Assembly (NCBI GenBank): GCA_964017065.1
Contig: OZ024783.1
Span: 1,738,134 to 1,802,133, forward strand
Direction: 5' to 3'
Origin: Haliclona indistincta
Lineage: Eukaryota > Porifera > Demospongiae > Haplosclerida > Chalinidae
DNA length: 64,000 nt
A program made the position numbers and the translations under genes. Within the stretch, counting starts at the first letter, position 1. Every line of letters starts with the position of its first letter. Positions 35,493-47,800 of the stretch are shown here, piece after piece. The notes under the pieces are model-generated. The model saw only the letters and a list, made by a program, of their open reading frames with translations, did no database searches and was not told where the DNA came from.

Positions 35493-37030
35493 AATTAATT
35501 TTAATGGTTCAGTGATATTAACATCTTCTTGCGCTATAGAATTGTTTTGTAGACGATTTAGACTGATGAAAATTAATTGAAAATATCACTTGCCTCAACT
35601 GGTATATCTTCAACAATGTTCAGAATCAACTGTGAGTATGTTTACACAACTTTGATACATGTGTCTAAACAAGAAATGGTGTATCTATACCTGTAGAAAT
35701 GTATCTGTTATTCCTTGTGTTGTGTTGAGTTGTTGCTTCACAGCTCTCATGAGGAAATCCAATCGCTGAGTGATGGTGGTAGTGTTTGGTAGTAGCTGAC
35801 TTAGAATCATGAGACTATCTTCAGATAGAGATGATTCAAGCTACATGCATGCATGAACAATATGCATGTTTACTTGACCTATAGTGATAACATACCAGTT
35901 CCTCTACTAGTTGTAGTGATGGATGACAGTGAACTTGTCCCCACTCTCCATTGCAGTGACACACTCTTGTAGCTAGTATGCAGTATTCACAAAAGGAACA
36001 CATTGACACACCGGCACACACATTATTATGATAACCATGCTTTGAAGCATTCAATTATTACGTTAATATAAAAAGCTATTCACGTATACCACATGCAATG
36101 ACATGTTGCTGTATAAACTGTATCTACATCACTACAATTACCATTTCCACCAAGAGAGCAAGTTTCGTCATGACTAGCTCGGCTAACAGTGCATTTTAGA
36201 GTTCCTTTCCAAACATCAACAGTCATGCACTTAGTGCCTATGAAGGGATACAGTGATCTATTGTGCAAGCAGCTTCAGTAAGTTGTGTATATTACGATGT
36301 ATGTCGTGCATGTATGTACTGTATAATAATTATTATTTACTGCAAGTATTATGACTCACTGATAGTAGCCTCATCTGTTGAATTGTCACACAAAAGAGCA
36401 TCATCTCTTAGCAGTGATCCATTCTGACTTATAAGTACAGAATAGAATGTACTATTGGAGGCACAAAGCTGAGTGATGTTGCTGCCACACCAGAAACTTC
36501 CATTTCTCCATTGATTAAATATAATGTTACCAATAACACCAGTAGCACTGTCAACAGTTAAACAATGGCAGTGATCAGCACTAGGAGATAGCTCAATCCT
36601 GAACTGATAGTGTGGGTTAGCTACTGTGTCGAGAATAGTTCCATTAAATATTGCAGACAATGAAAGTGTCAAGTTATGAGCTGTACTGCAGTTGTCTACA
36701 GAAAAACAACCATTTCAGTCCAGCAATCCAACACTACTGAGTTGTGAATGAAAGAGTACCGACTGACCTGAGACTGGAATCCATTGTGTATACTTTCGTA
36801 CTGGCAGCACACTTCCCAGTCGTGTGCTCACTCTGACAGTAGGATGGGAGCCATTGCATTCTTCTCCATCAGCTGTTAGTACAAGATTCAAGCTAAATCT
36901 GAGTATGAAGAAGGCAGTAATAAATGTTGTCGAAATATCAATATCAATGTGATTATTAACACACAACACTGAGTGCTTACGAGTCTTGGGCATCTGCAAA
37001 CCAATAAGATAGTCTGCAGCAGAAGAAAAT

Positions 37031-37088
37031 GAAAGCGGTTATGTGCAGGAATACATCTCATGCGGATTAACAGCGCACCTCCGGATAC
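37031..37088 (+). repeat. Left terminal inverted repeat of the MULE
   Basis: Pairs with 43878-43935 in inverse orientation; 53 of 58 bases agree by eye. The transposase start codon lies 75 bp further in. Confidence 0.93.
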
Positions 37089-37162
37089 CGTCCGTCTTGT
37101 TTAGCGTACGCGCGAATTATGAAATTATACAGCCGGTACGCGGTATATCGCGCGGGAACAGT

Positions 37163-40100
37163 ATGTCAGACTGTAGTGATCGCTATTCTTGCCCATTTGA
37201 TTCCTGTGCTCGAAGTTACACACGGTATCATGACTTGAAACGACACTGGGTCAATATACACAAGCAATCCATTGAGCAACTAGTCGAACAGCAACCTCAG
37301 GACAAGAAACCATTTGTTTGTGATGACTGCAGTCACACATTCACCAGGAAAGATACCTTGAAAGCACACATAGCGAAGTTTCATGGAAGAAGAGAAACGA
37401 AAGAAGGGCGGTTCAAGTGTCCTTATGAAGAATGTGAAGATATCGCAGGATTTTACAATGTGCAAAGCCTTATCAAACACTGCCAAGAAAAACATAACGA
37501 TGAATTTGGTGAGGTGTACATGTATAGTACTACTACGTACAATAACATTAATAATCAATATTTTTAGAGATCCAAAGTCTTGAATTCTCCTCTGAGAGTG
37601 AATTCTTTTCCTGGAAAGAGAAAGAGGAAGAATTGACATACACACATTACATAAAAACTACTGACGGCAAGATGACTAAATGTACAACAAGTGAGACCAA
37701 GGAGGAGTCATGCAGCCAAGCAAGTGAGACCAAGGAGGAGTCATGCAGCCAAGCAAGTGAGACCAAGGAGGATTCATCTAGCCAAGCAAGTGAGACCAAA
37801 GGTAAAATTCACAACAAAACTGCTTAACTATACATGTATAAACAGGAGCACATGAACAGAAGGAGCGTGCAACTTTAGTGCCAACACTTTAATAATTAAT
37901 GACGTACTTCCGCTTTACCTTAGGTATGAAGGTACGTCATATCTATTTAACGCGCATTACTTGGTAAGTTTACGACAGCGAGCGCGCCTGGTGTTGCTCA
38001 GCTCGAATACGGTCATCTCAGCTTTCATTGCGCTCCTCACGGGCAAGTTCTTTACTTGTTGTAAACGAATCCGCCGGGGAGACAGCATGATCAGCTTTCT
38101 CTTGGAGCTGGCCTGACTAAGACGTCGAGGGCGACTCAGGGGTTCGCACCATCCTCTCTTGCCGCACTTAGATCTATTATGTATCACGTGCACAGAACTA
38201 CGTCACGCATATTTAATGAAGCACAAAAACTTCCAAATATGGAAGTTCTGAGCACACATCTGTGAATCTAATTATACACTGTTGGCACTAACGCGCGGTT
38301 TACAGTTGCACGCTCCTTCTGTTCATGTGCTCCCGGTATAAATTATAAAATAATCTGTACAGGCACACAATACTACTTCTCGTGTTGCCGAGATGGTAGC
38401 TATCGGCCTAACAAATGGACCACAAGAAAAACAAAAGAAACAAGGAAGCCACCAAAATCAAAAAAGATGAACAACTACTGTACTTCACGAATATATGCAA
38501 CAGTACACCATGGATTAGTAGAAGTCACATACATCGCCACACACACAAACCATGAGTTGGGTATCAGTGAGTCTAAGCATCTTCCTCTCCCGACCTCTGT
38601 CAAAGAGACAATGTCCTTGAAACTACAGGATGGAATACCAATTGAGAGAATTTTGGATGGTATGTTGCGAAACACATTATTTAATTTAACTCAAATGCCT
38701 AGTAATAATTCTTGTAAACAAACAGTCTCATTTAGGGGCAGGATAAGGCCAGTAAGCTAAAATAAAATTAATAGTGAGTCTTCATTTTTTGACAAGCGGT
38801 ACCTGGATTTTTCCTGGGTTTGTAGCCCAGGCGACCGTAAGATCAAAGGCGCCGCTCGGTGGTTATATCTCGTATACCATAGGAAATACGTATATTTTCC
38901 AGGAAGTGACGTCACATAGCAACACCGTAGCAACAAGATGGCGTCGTCGAAAAACGCACGCAAGATTACACTGCCGTCTTTCAGGAACGCGCTGTCATTC
39001 GCCTCTGGTGACTTCTACGGAGGCTCTACTACCTTGAGCGCTTCTTTTAGTAACCATAAGAGCAGCTTCCTGGGCTACAAAATGGTTAACCCATGGCAAC
39101 TCGGCCGTACGAGATATAACCTCGGGGTAAATTTTACTGCCCTAGTGCGCTTCGCACGGTAAAATTTACTCCCTCGGTTATATCGCGTACCGCCTCGGTT
39201 GCCATGGGTTAACCTATACATATTTCCTACTTAGTCTACCCAAAGCTCTCGCTTGCAAAAGTGGGGCAGGGTGAAGGCAAAGCAAGAGAAAGGTCATCAA
39301 GATCAATTAAATTTTGTGTGTCTTGCTAGAGTTCCCTGTCAATCTGTTCGCACTACTGCTATGATTACCAGGCTGCATTTTTGCTGAACCTGTGTGTGTT
39401 GTCATCAACACAAGTACACTGTTGGATAAGCTTTATCAGCTAGTTTCCTCCGTAACATTGAAGAACAGCGATAAAACATAACTGTGTGAAGAGGGTTCCT
39501 TCTCTTCACACAGAGTTCCTTTATTGCTTTGGGTAACAGGTCGAAACAATCAAGTAAGCAGTAACAATTTCTGACTGCGATTTCTGAATTTCTGACTTTT
39601 GCACAATGGCTGCCAGTTGAGCACAAGTACACGAAGACCATTATCGACCATGCCATTGTGCTTTAAGCCAAATGTGTTACTTAAGCATCATTTTAGTGGA
39701 AAGAAAGTTTCGAAGTTGAAAACAAACAACTTCTCTAATCTAGTACCCTCTTTACAGATATTCGTGAGGAAATTGGAAGCAGACAAAGACGTGACAAGTT
39801 TTCAGAGCAGGTGCAAAGGAAGCATTTCGTGACTAGAAGAGATTTGCTGAACTTGCGACGAAAAGTATGCCATCTCACAGCAACAAGGCACCAAGAAGAT
39901 GCCATATCTGTTGATTACCTCGTTCAAGAGTTTAGGCAAGAGGAATATGATCCTATTCTTCTCTACAAACCACAAGACAAGATTGTTTCTACACTGCCAC
40001 AGCTGTCTGCTGATTCATACCTGCTAGTCGTGCAAACAAAATTCCAGATGGAGTTGTTTTCTACTTTTTCTGATTCAGTTGTATGTATCGATTCAACACA

Positions 40101-43100
40101 CAATACCAACGCCTATCGATTCAAGTTGATCACACTACTTGTTCCGGATGAGTTTGGTGAAGGTTAGAATAACAAACCCAACAATTGACGCATAGCCTCA
40201 AATCCTTATCAGGGACATTACAGCAGTTTTACTACTTCTTGCAATAGTAAAGAGTAGACCGTAGAGCGTCACCTCATGTACTAATGTGTGAAGTCTTTGA
40301 TCATCCTCATTCGAGTGAATAAGATAACAATGCCTTCACACATTAGTGCACGAGGTGACGCTCTACTGTCTACGCTATTGCAAGAAGCAGGAAAACCGCT
40401 GTAATTCAATGATGTCATGCATACGACGACATAATCACATATTGATTAGCTAAAGACACGCTTTTATCAATTAAACATCGCATTGCACCCTAGTCTAGCT
40501 TGCTAGACCCTCAACGCTCTCTCGCTCGATGGGCGGGGTTACGGCGCGATGAGGGTCTAGCCAAACCTGCAACATGATTAGTTTCTCAAATGACTTTTGT
40601 TAATGCATGTCGTTACGTCATTGATTTCGTCACTTAGTCAATATGGCCGCGCTATCGTCGCTGTGTAATCTCTGGTCAGCTAAACAACCGATAGCGTACC
40701 AACCGACGATCAACTTTTCGTGAGAGCTATTGAACACGGAGTACTTGCTTTAGGTCACCAAGAAGCAAGGCCATTGCAATCTGATGCCGCAAAAGCTGTA
40801 CTTCGAGGAACAGACACGTTTCTCAACGTTCCAATTTCTCACTTCCACAATTCTCCCTAGATCAGTCCTATCACGCCATCTCGTAGGTAGTAAAGTGGCG
40901 GGGGTGAGCTGCAAAACGCGCAGTTGTCTGTAGACATGTGGCTTGAACGTCACTCTCTGAGCTCACCGTGTGCGTGACGTAATTGATAATGAATATGATT
41001 ACAAAACTCATTTCAGAAACTAATCATGTTGCAGGTTTGGCTAGACCCTCATCGCGATCTCGCTCGGGCCTCCGCCCCGTAACCCCGCCCATCGAGCGAG
41101 AGAGCGTTGAGGGTCTAGCAAGCTAGACTAATTGCACCCTGCCTACAAATGGAGTAGCATGCTGTGCTAAGCTCGAGCTTAGCTTACACACTGTTATGAA
41201 GCTATTTACTGTGCTCAGGAACACATTTCTGAAGTTATTTTGCTAGTTTTCCTCGTCTTAATGATTAAGTTATGTAGCGAGACAAAGCATTGTTCATGCG
41301 GGACATAGCCTGTAATTCCCCGGACGTTTTGGGACAGTTGGAGCCTATGTTTGCGAGGTTAAGCCGAAATATCAATGTTAAAATGTGACGGCAATAATGG
41401 AATAAGCATATCAACAGTATTGTTACTGCATACCTTATACATGTAGGTAATCCAATTGCCTGGTGCATATCAGACCGAGAAGATGCCATAGTAATAGAGA
41501 CATTCCTACAAGCTGTAAAAGACCGAGCTGATGATTGCAGAGTACAAGTTATAATGACAGATGATGGTGAGTGTTGTACACATGATTTGTAATAGTCAGT
41601 TAGTCAGTAAAGTACTTATTCAGACAATACAGGCTGGTCTGCAGCAGAAAAGGTCTTTGGAGGGCACATCAAGCACCTACTGTGTCACTGGCATGTTGAC
41701 CAGTGAGTTACATGTACAATAATTACTGCACTACTAGAACATTTGCAACCATAACTAAAAAGGGAAACTGATTAATGTTTACATCCCCTCTTATCTTGTG
41801 AACTGATTGATTGATACAAAAGGGGATATCTCGAAAGCCTCGAAAGCCATGCTACCCACTCCCTAATAACAAATAAATAAATTATAGGTTATACAATGAA
41901 AAATACAGGGTTTGCTATAGAACCCACTCTCCAAGCATTCTAGTACCATAGAAAGCCAAGAAGCGCTCATGTTATCGGTATTAACACGGCCTTGAACTGC
42001 TAGCACGAGCCTGACTCGCATCGATCTGGCTACAGGCAGACACGCGCTAACAGAGTTCAACCTTGGCTTCTTAGTGCAAACACACAGAACAAAGTGGATA
42101 ACTGCATTTATAACTTCTTTTACTAATACTAGAAACTGGCGCAGGCACCTCAAGTCAGTAAAAGACACACAGAATCAACTCCAAATATACCAGACACTGC
42201 ATCTTCTACTTCAAGAAGAAGATTGTAGTGGCTTTCAAAGTATGATGGATTCTTTCATTACTATGTGGGAGCACAAAGAGACCAAATTCATCACCTACTT
42301 CAAGGCATACTATGCTAACAGAGCAGGTAAGTAAGATTATAAGACAATACTTAGACTCTACCCTACCTGCTGTACTAGAAAAATGGGCCAAATGCTTCAG
42401 GCAGTTTGAGCACAGTGACACAGACACAAACATGTACCTGGAGAGGTTAGCTACTATTAGCTCTCTGTCTGAATTTTATCACTTTCTATGTGTAGCTTTC
42501 ACAATAAACTGAAGAATAACCCATCATACCTTGGTGGAAAGTTCAATAGGAGGGTAGATTACCTCCTACAGACTCTTATGAAAATAGAAGAGGACATGTT
42601 TCTAACCAGACAGCAAAAGATGCTAGGCCTGCGTAGCAATCGAAAGGCTATGAAGGAAGGTGATCGCCACAAGTCTGGACTACAGTTACCACTGACCACT
42701 ATATCGGTAAGATGGCAGCCCAGCTAATTAAAAATAATAATTAAATATTTTTACATAGACAGTTGAAGATGGTGCTAAGTGGCTGATTCAAAGTTCTTCA
42801 GAAACATCAACGTCTTACACAATAATCAAGCTAACAGAATTGTGCTTGGCCACCACCTGCAGTATCAAGTGTGCTGATTGCAAAGACCTGTGTCGCCACA
42901 TGTACACCTGTTCCTGTTATGATTATCAGAATGGTCATCTCTGTAAGCATCTTCATAGGCTACACTCTTCACTTAGCCAGGAAAGCAGCACCACAAGCAC
43001 TAAGATCACTACATTGCAAGTAGCACAACCATCACACCAAACAACCCCATCTATCGGTGAGCAATGACACATGCACACAAACATCAATGGCTAATAATAA

Positions 43101-43647
43101 TTTATAGTTAAATTTACAGACACAAGTATAGACTCTTGCGTGTCAAGGCTTAGGGATCTTACAGCTATTGTCAAGACACTGCCAGAAGAGTCACTGCCAT
43201 TGGTGCCACATCTCAATGCTCAGTTAGACAACATGTTGATTAAGCTTAAAGCAACACAAACATCCACAACATGCACCACACCGTTTTCAAATCAAACTAA
43301 AGTACCACCTAATAAGAAAAACGAAACACAGCTACGCTTTAAGCCAACTACAAAAAAACCAGGTCGACATACCAAGGGATCAACACTAAGGTAGATCATT
43401 CATAAACACATGATTGGTCAATTTATCTATTACCCACAGATGTGCCAACCCCAAAGAAACAGTGATCCTCAAACAAACTCTCCAGCAAACTCCAAAGGTG
43501 CTTACATCAATTGCTTCAGCACAACAAACCGAACAAGTTCAACAAGCACTCGCGCCAGTCCAACAACACACATTCATACCAGTACAACAAACACTCACAC
43601 CCGTTGAACAACACACACCACCACTCGGACAATGCTCAGGGCTATAG
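37163..43647 (+). CDS. MULE transposase, 12 exons, 917 aa
   Basis: Exons: 37163-37508, 37568-37801, 38363-38659, 39758-40162, 41447-41566, 41624-41702, 42133-42326, 42355-42445, 42496-42706, 42759-43056, 43120-43390, 43440-43647; sum 2754 bases with consistent phases. Domains: three C2H2 fingers (residues about 9-105; CPFDSC...H...H, CDDC, CPYEEC), an SETKEESCSQA repeat, a FLYWCH/FAR1-like Cys-His domain (CCRDGSYRPN to THTNHELG), then the DDE core with CIDSTHNTN (first Asp), IMTDD (second Asp), LLCHWHVD (C-x2-H), NMYLESFHNKLK (probable Glu), and a SWIM finger CSC...CKH. The C-terminus is Gln/Thr-rich. It is a cut-and-paste transposase expected to act on the 58-bp TIRs. Every core motif is present, so it may be active. 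The 28-bp intron at 42327-42354 is odd. Start ATG was chosen just before the first finger. Confidence 0.9.
37690..37800 (+). repeat. 33-bp in-frame tandem repeat in the transposase
   Basis: About 3.4 copies of a unit encoding SETKEESCSQA, between the zinc fingers and the FLYWCH-like domain. It is probably a flexible linker and likely to vary in length between copies. Confidence 0.9.
37843..38335. mobile_element. 493-bp MITE in MULE intron 2
   Basis: Inverted ends C(A/G)GGAGCACATGAAC followed by agaaggagcgtgcaact, flanked by GTATAAA on both sides (37836-37842, 38336-38342). A minus-strand frame at 37957-38193 is not recognised. It lies wholly within an intron. Superfamily uncertain. Confidence 0.82.
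39084..39214. repeat. 131-bp hairpin in MULE intron 3
   Basis: Arms of about 57 bases (ggttaacccatggcaactcg ... inverse ...) around a loop ctagtgcgcttcgcac. The surrounding 38763-39235 may be one inserted element (start of homology unknown); the intron is 1.1 kb. Confidence 0.75.
40218..40404. mobile_element. ~187-bp MITE in MULE intron 4
   Basis: Imperfect inverted arms starting ttacagc(a/g)gtttt and continuing cttcttgcaatag and gtagagcgtcacctc, with a loop near 40310. No target duplication was fixed. Confidence 0.75.
40491..41130. mobile_element. 640-bp MULE-type MITE in MULE intron 4
   Basis: Inverted ends TAGTCTAGCTTGCTAGACCC over about 110 bases and a perfect 9-bp target duplication ATTGCACCC (40482-40490, 41131-41139). 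This is a non-autonomous element of the same superfamily type nested in an autonomous one. A minus-strand frame inside (40750-40953) is not recognised. Confidence 0.88.
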
Positions 43648-43877
43648 GGACACTCACCGTACTCCGGAGCAACACACAGCATCTGGCTGCTGTACCGGTC
43701 TGTCAGCAAGGCATTTTACTTCAGCCAACTTACGCAGCCAATCATCTAGCTGAGAAGATCAGAGAACTTGTGAATAACGCTAGAAAGCAGCTATAATACA
43801 GTTCTTGTACTTACTTGTGCATGCTGTTCTTTAGCGAGCTCACGTGCACATTGCTCGACGTGAACGGACTACTGAAA

Positions 43878-43935
43878 GTATCCGGAGGCGCGCTGCTAAT
43901 CCGCAATAGATGTGTTCCTGCACATAACCGCTTTC
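43878..43935 (-). repeat. Right terminal inverted repeat of the MULE
   Basis: Inverse of 37031-37088. It abuts the second copy of the GAAGAAAAT target duplication and the 5' piece of receptor G exon 1. Confidence 0.93.
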
Positions 43936-43971
43936 GAAGAAAATCAGAGAGAACAAGATGAGTCTTCTCAT

Positions 43972-44815
43972 CGTAGCCTGATCTAGCTGATGAGGCTGTG
44001 ATGCATCGCGGCGCGGGAACAATGATGGATGCACCCACGCGTTTGTACTCAGAGGCGTGGTAACAAAATTGGGTTATGGCGAAATCATGATCAGGTACTT
44101 TTATCGCTATGTAGTGTCCACACAGTGTGCTACAGAGCTATTTACCCCAAGTTAAGTCGGTGCCGTAGGGCCTATTATCAGCTGGGCAAAGTTAAGAAAT
44201 TCTAAAAATTAAAACTTGACGGGTAAAATTAAAAGCATAATAGGCACAGGCCTAGCCATGTTTGTTTTAACACTCATACAGTTTGATGCTCATTGACTAA
44301 GATACACTATAGGAAAGACATCTTGTTTAATTCTGATGCCCATCTCAGTATTTGGAGCGGGCTACGGCCCTGTAGTACATCATATGAAAAGTGACAATGA
44401 TGCAGTAGTTCTCCATCAATTCAGCTAGTATACTGCCGGGTTGGAATCATACAACGTATCATGACACTCAGTTCTCTTTAGAGTTCATTGCCTCCAAACT
44501 CAAGTTCTGAGATCCTACTGAGTTGAATTTTGCCTATGGCAGCTTATACTGAAAGATTTTTAGCTGAAAGATGTATGCACATTACTTCAGATAATGTGTT
44601 TTGCTTTCGTGATCAACTCATGCAATATCACACGGAGATTGAGCTACTAATTGATATCTATGCTGTATAGGCATAATTAGTTAATAGAAGAATGCTTCCA
44701 TAGGAGAATCAAAATTTTTTTTAAATGCTGTCACATAATGGACATGTGTATGACACAGGGACATGACGATAAAGTAACAAGTATTAAAGAATTTCTCTTA
44801 ATTATTATAGTGTCT
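43972..44815. other. Spacer between receptors G and H
   Basis: 43972-44190 matches the upstream flank of A and (inverted) J and is a candidate promoter region for G. 44170-44815 matches the downstream flanks of B and C. No gene seen. Confidence 0.6.
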
Positions 44816-47800
44816 TCACACTCTGTTCTCTCTAGAGTTCTTTGGCTGCAGATAGTTTTAAAATAATAATAATTATTAAGAATTATGGTACAGCTTACTG
44901 GGGTGTGGTCACTAAGAGCAATAAAAAAGTGTGAGTTTGAAACCTGTTTCCATGACTTGATATAAGCATCTCTTACCTATATACAAAATTCAATGCACAT
45001 TCTGTTGAATGATGTATAATAATTTCAAAGGTGCATGTGTAGAGGCACACACTTGTTTTGAGAGAGGAACTAGCAAGATGAATATAATGATTCCTTGACA
45101 AGAAATGAAAATTAGTAGTATATGCCTGATCACAGGAAGGTCAGTGTAAGTCACAAAAACTGTTTGAGCAATCCAAGGTAGCCCCATCACAATTGTAAGT
45201 GAAATAATCACTTTTAACCAGTTCCTGCAAAATATTACGCATCAAGGCATATTTAATTTGATTGTTGCAGCTATTGTACTTTGCTGCGTCTACTTTGGAC
45301 TTATTTTCTTGTTTTTTGTAATGTCGGTAAATTATGACAACAGCCATGATTAGAAATCCAACATTGATCTAGAATACATGCAGACATGATATCATACATA
45401 TTTTACGCACTTTATAACACATACCACAGTAATGAGAATAACAGGAGCTGTATATACCCAGACAAAGTCAGTATCAACGCGAGTCCAACACCTGATATTG
45501 GTCACAACTATTACCGCACAAATATTCAGAGCATACTCACTCTACTAGGTGTCCATCTTCATAATACCCAAAATGGTTTCCTGTTATGTTCTCAGTGTTG
45601 ACTAAGAATCCAAGAGGAACCACTAGACCCATGTATAACAGTGGGATACCTACATTATATAAATATAGACCAAAACAATCACACAAAATTTTGATTCGTC
45701 AATTGTGCACCAAAGCTTGCTATGGTGAAGAAAGCGATGTAGCAGCGTTTGTGATGAGTGATGAAAACTATAACTAGTTTCATGTACAAGACCACACCCT
45801 CCATTAGCATCCACATGAACATCACCATGAATAAGTAGAGATTCACCACAGTAATGGCTGAACAGAGAGCCTGTGTGCAGGAGAGCTCAGTAAGAAAACA
45901 ACAGCCTTCATCATCTTTACCTCATTCTCAGCTTGGTCCAGCCCGGCTGAATAAACAAGCTGGGCACTGAACATACTACCACACAACATACAGTGAATGT
46001 AGTTACGCATGTTCCACAGAGACCTATAGTCAGTGAAGTAAAAATATACGGCGGATACTATAATTCTTCTTGGTCACACATGAATGCACTAGACCCTCCA
46101 TTTCAGTGAGTAATACACAATAATTATTGCCAGATTAACTCACATGAATGCAGTGTATAATTATCATAAGCATCATGAAACAATCATGTGTGGTCTGACC
46201 TTTGAAGTGCAAATGTGAGAATAGTCACTAACAGAAACAATAGTGAGAAAGACACAAGGGCATATTGAATTTGATAAGATATGTCCTCTATATCTACTTG
46301 ATGAGTCTGGAGTGAAAAATTCAATAATACTCAGGATTTTTTAACAAAAATAATGATTATAATTCACTTACATTATCTGGGTGATCAGGAGTGAGGAGAA
46401 TAGCATAGTGTGTGAGATGGTTGCAGGAGCACATCACAGAACCATTCTCAAAATCCATCGTACTGCAACCACTGTCATTCCAAAAGTCAGCACCAACACC
46501 GTCCCTGAACAAATCCAATTTAAACTGAATGCGTACATCGGTATAAGTTTTTAACTCACTGTAAAAAATTAGCAAACACACACTTGATATTATTGGTCAT
46601 TCTTGGAGATAAATCAAAGAAAATCATCACATTCTCTGATAGATCAGTGGTTTGACACTTATTGCAACTCAAGGTCGAAGAAATAACTGGAGAAATCGGC
46701 CTAAAATAAGCATACATTGCATGGTGGTCAAATATTGTATCTATAGCTTACTCTTGAGCTCCCTCAGGCAGTAGATTAGAGATGTTCTCAAAATAGTAAG
46801 ATGCAACAAATGCTTTAAAAATCCAATTACTTTGGAAAGAAGACTAAGAATGCTGTATACCTGATTCAGTGATATCTTCAAATATTTCTCCAGGCAATGT
46901 AATATAGTTGTAGTCAACTTGTATACCAGTGACACGCCCACTATCAGGAAACACTTCCCTTATCCTCACTCCTGCATATAAAAGGAAAATAGCTCAACAT
47001 CATTACTCATGCAAGCATACGTATTGCGCCAGATGTTGAGATAACAGTTCTGTTCCGTCTGAGATTAAGAGCAACATCATCCAGTAGAGACAGAAGCGAA
47101 GAATCAGAAATGTTTGCCTGAAATAAATCATGCCTATTAATACCAGAAATTTTAATATTTTAACTAATAATTGTGAACCCTAAATTTCTTTAAATTAAAA
47201 AGAACTTTCAACAAAAGCCTGGTGCCGATTATCCACATTACAAAATGCAGAGAATAAAAATGAAACTAATTCCTTAGCTTGCCTTAATTGGTAAATCTTC
47301 GAAGATGTTCAGAAGCAACTGTAAGTTTGTTATTACATAACAGAGTATTATGATGTCTAAACAACAGAGTGTATATTGTTGTACCTTTAGAAATGTCTCT
47401 GTTATTCCTTGTGTTGTGTTGAGTTGTTGCTGCACAGCTCTCATGAGGAGATCCAATCGCTGAGTGATGGTGGTAGTGTTTGGTAGTAGCTGACTTAGAA
47501 TCATGAGACTGTCTTCAGATAAAGATGCTTCAAGCTACAGTACCAAGTGAAATAATATTATTATGAGAATATAATTATCTATAACATACTAGTTCCTCTA
47601 CTAGTTGTAGTGATGGATGACAGTGAACTGGTCCCCACTCTCCATTGCAGTGACACACTCTGGTAGCTATAATGTTGTACGTAGAAAGGAAATAACTTGG
47701 AAAAACACATGTAGAACAACATTCCGTGTTTCAGTATAGGGCATGAAGTACATAGTATTACTCATGTATACAGTCAGGAGTTAATGAGAAATAACATAGC

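Larger units (their letters stand above)
37031..43935 (+). mobile_element. Complete Mutator-like element (MULE), 6.9 kb
   Basis: Terminal inverted repeats of 58 bp (five mismatches) start GAAAGCGGTTATGTGCAGGA at both ends. A perfect 9-bp target duplication GAAGAAAAT flanks the element (37022-37030 and 43936-43944). Nine-base duplications with long TIRs are the hallmark of the Mutator superfamily. Inside is one 12-exon transposase gene on the plus strand that joins in phase. The element has been invaded by at least three smaller inverted-repeat elements, all in introns. It sits in exon 1 of receptor G, in the opposite orientation. Confidence 0.93.
32884..43971 (-). pseudogene. Adhesion GPCR gene G, mosaic, exon 1 split by a MULE
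   Basis: The last exon (32884-32916) ends LGDSTKENNV. Tail, TM and GPS exons (about 33000-34620) and GAIN-like exons to 35255 are of F type. Exons 7 to 1 (about 35590-37021) are of A/C type: type I exon 4 with GGNGNCSDVDTV, exon 3 at about 36350-36690, exon 2 at about 36770-36905. Exon 1 is cut after the first ~12 residues: the 5' piece (MRRLILFSLIFF) is at 43936-43971 and the remainder (CCRLSYWFADAQDS) at about 36982-37021, with a 6.9-kb transposon between. The 3' piece alone has no in-frame ATG. Intron 7 has a GC donor. As assembled the receptor cannot be made; excision or a haplotype without the insertion would restore the reading frame. Confidence 0.85.

Noticed and set aside
37280..37645. 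Minus-strand 121-codon frame
   Set aside because: Antisense to the zinc-finger exons of the MULE transposase, whose motifs are clear on the plus strand.
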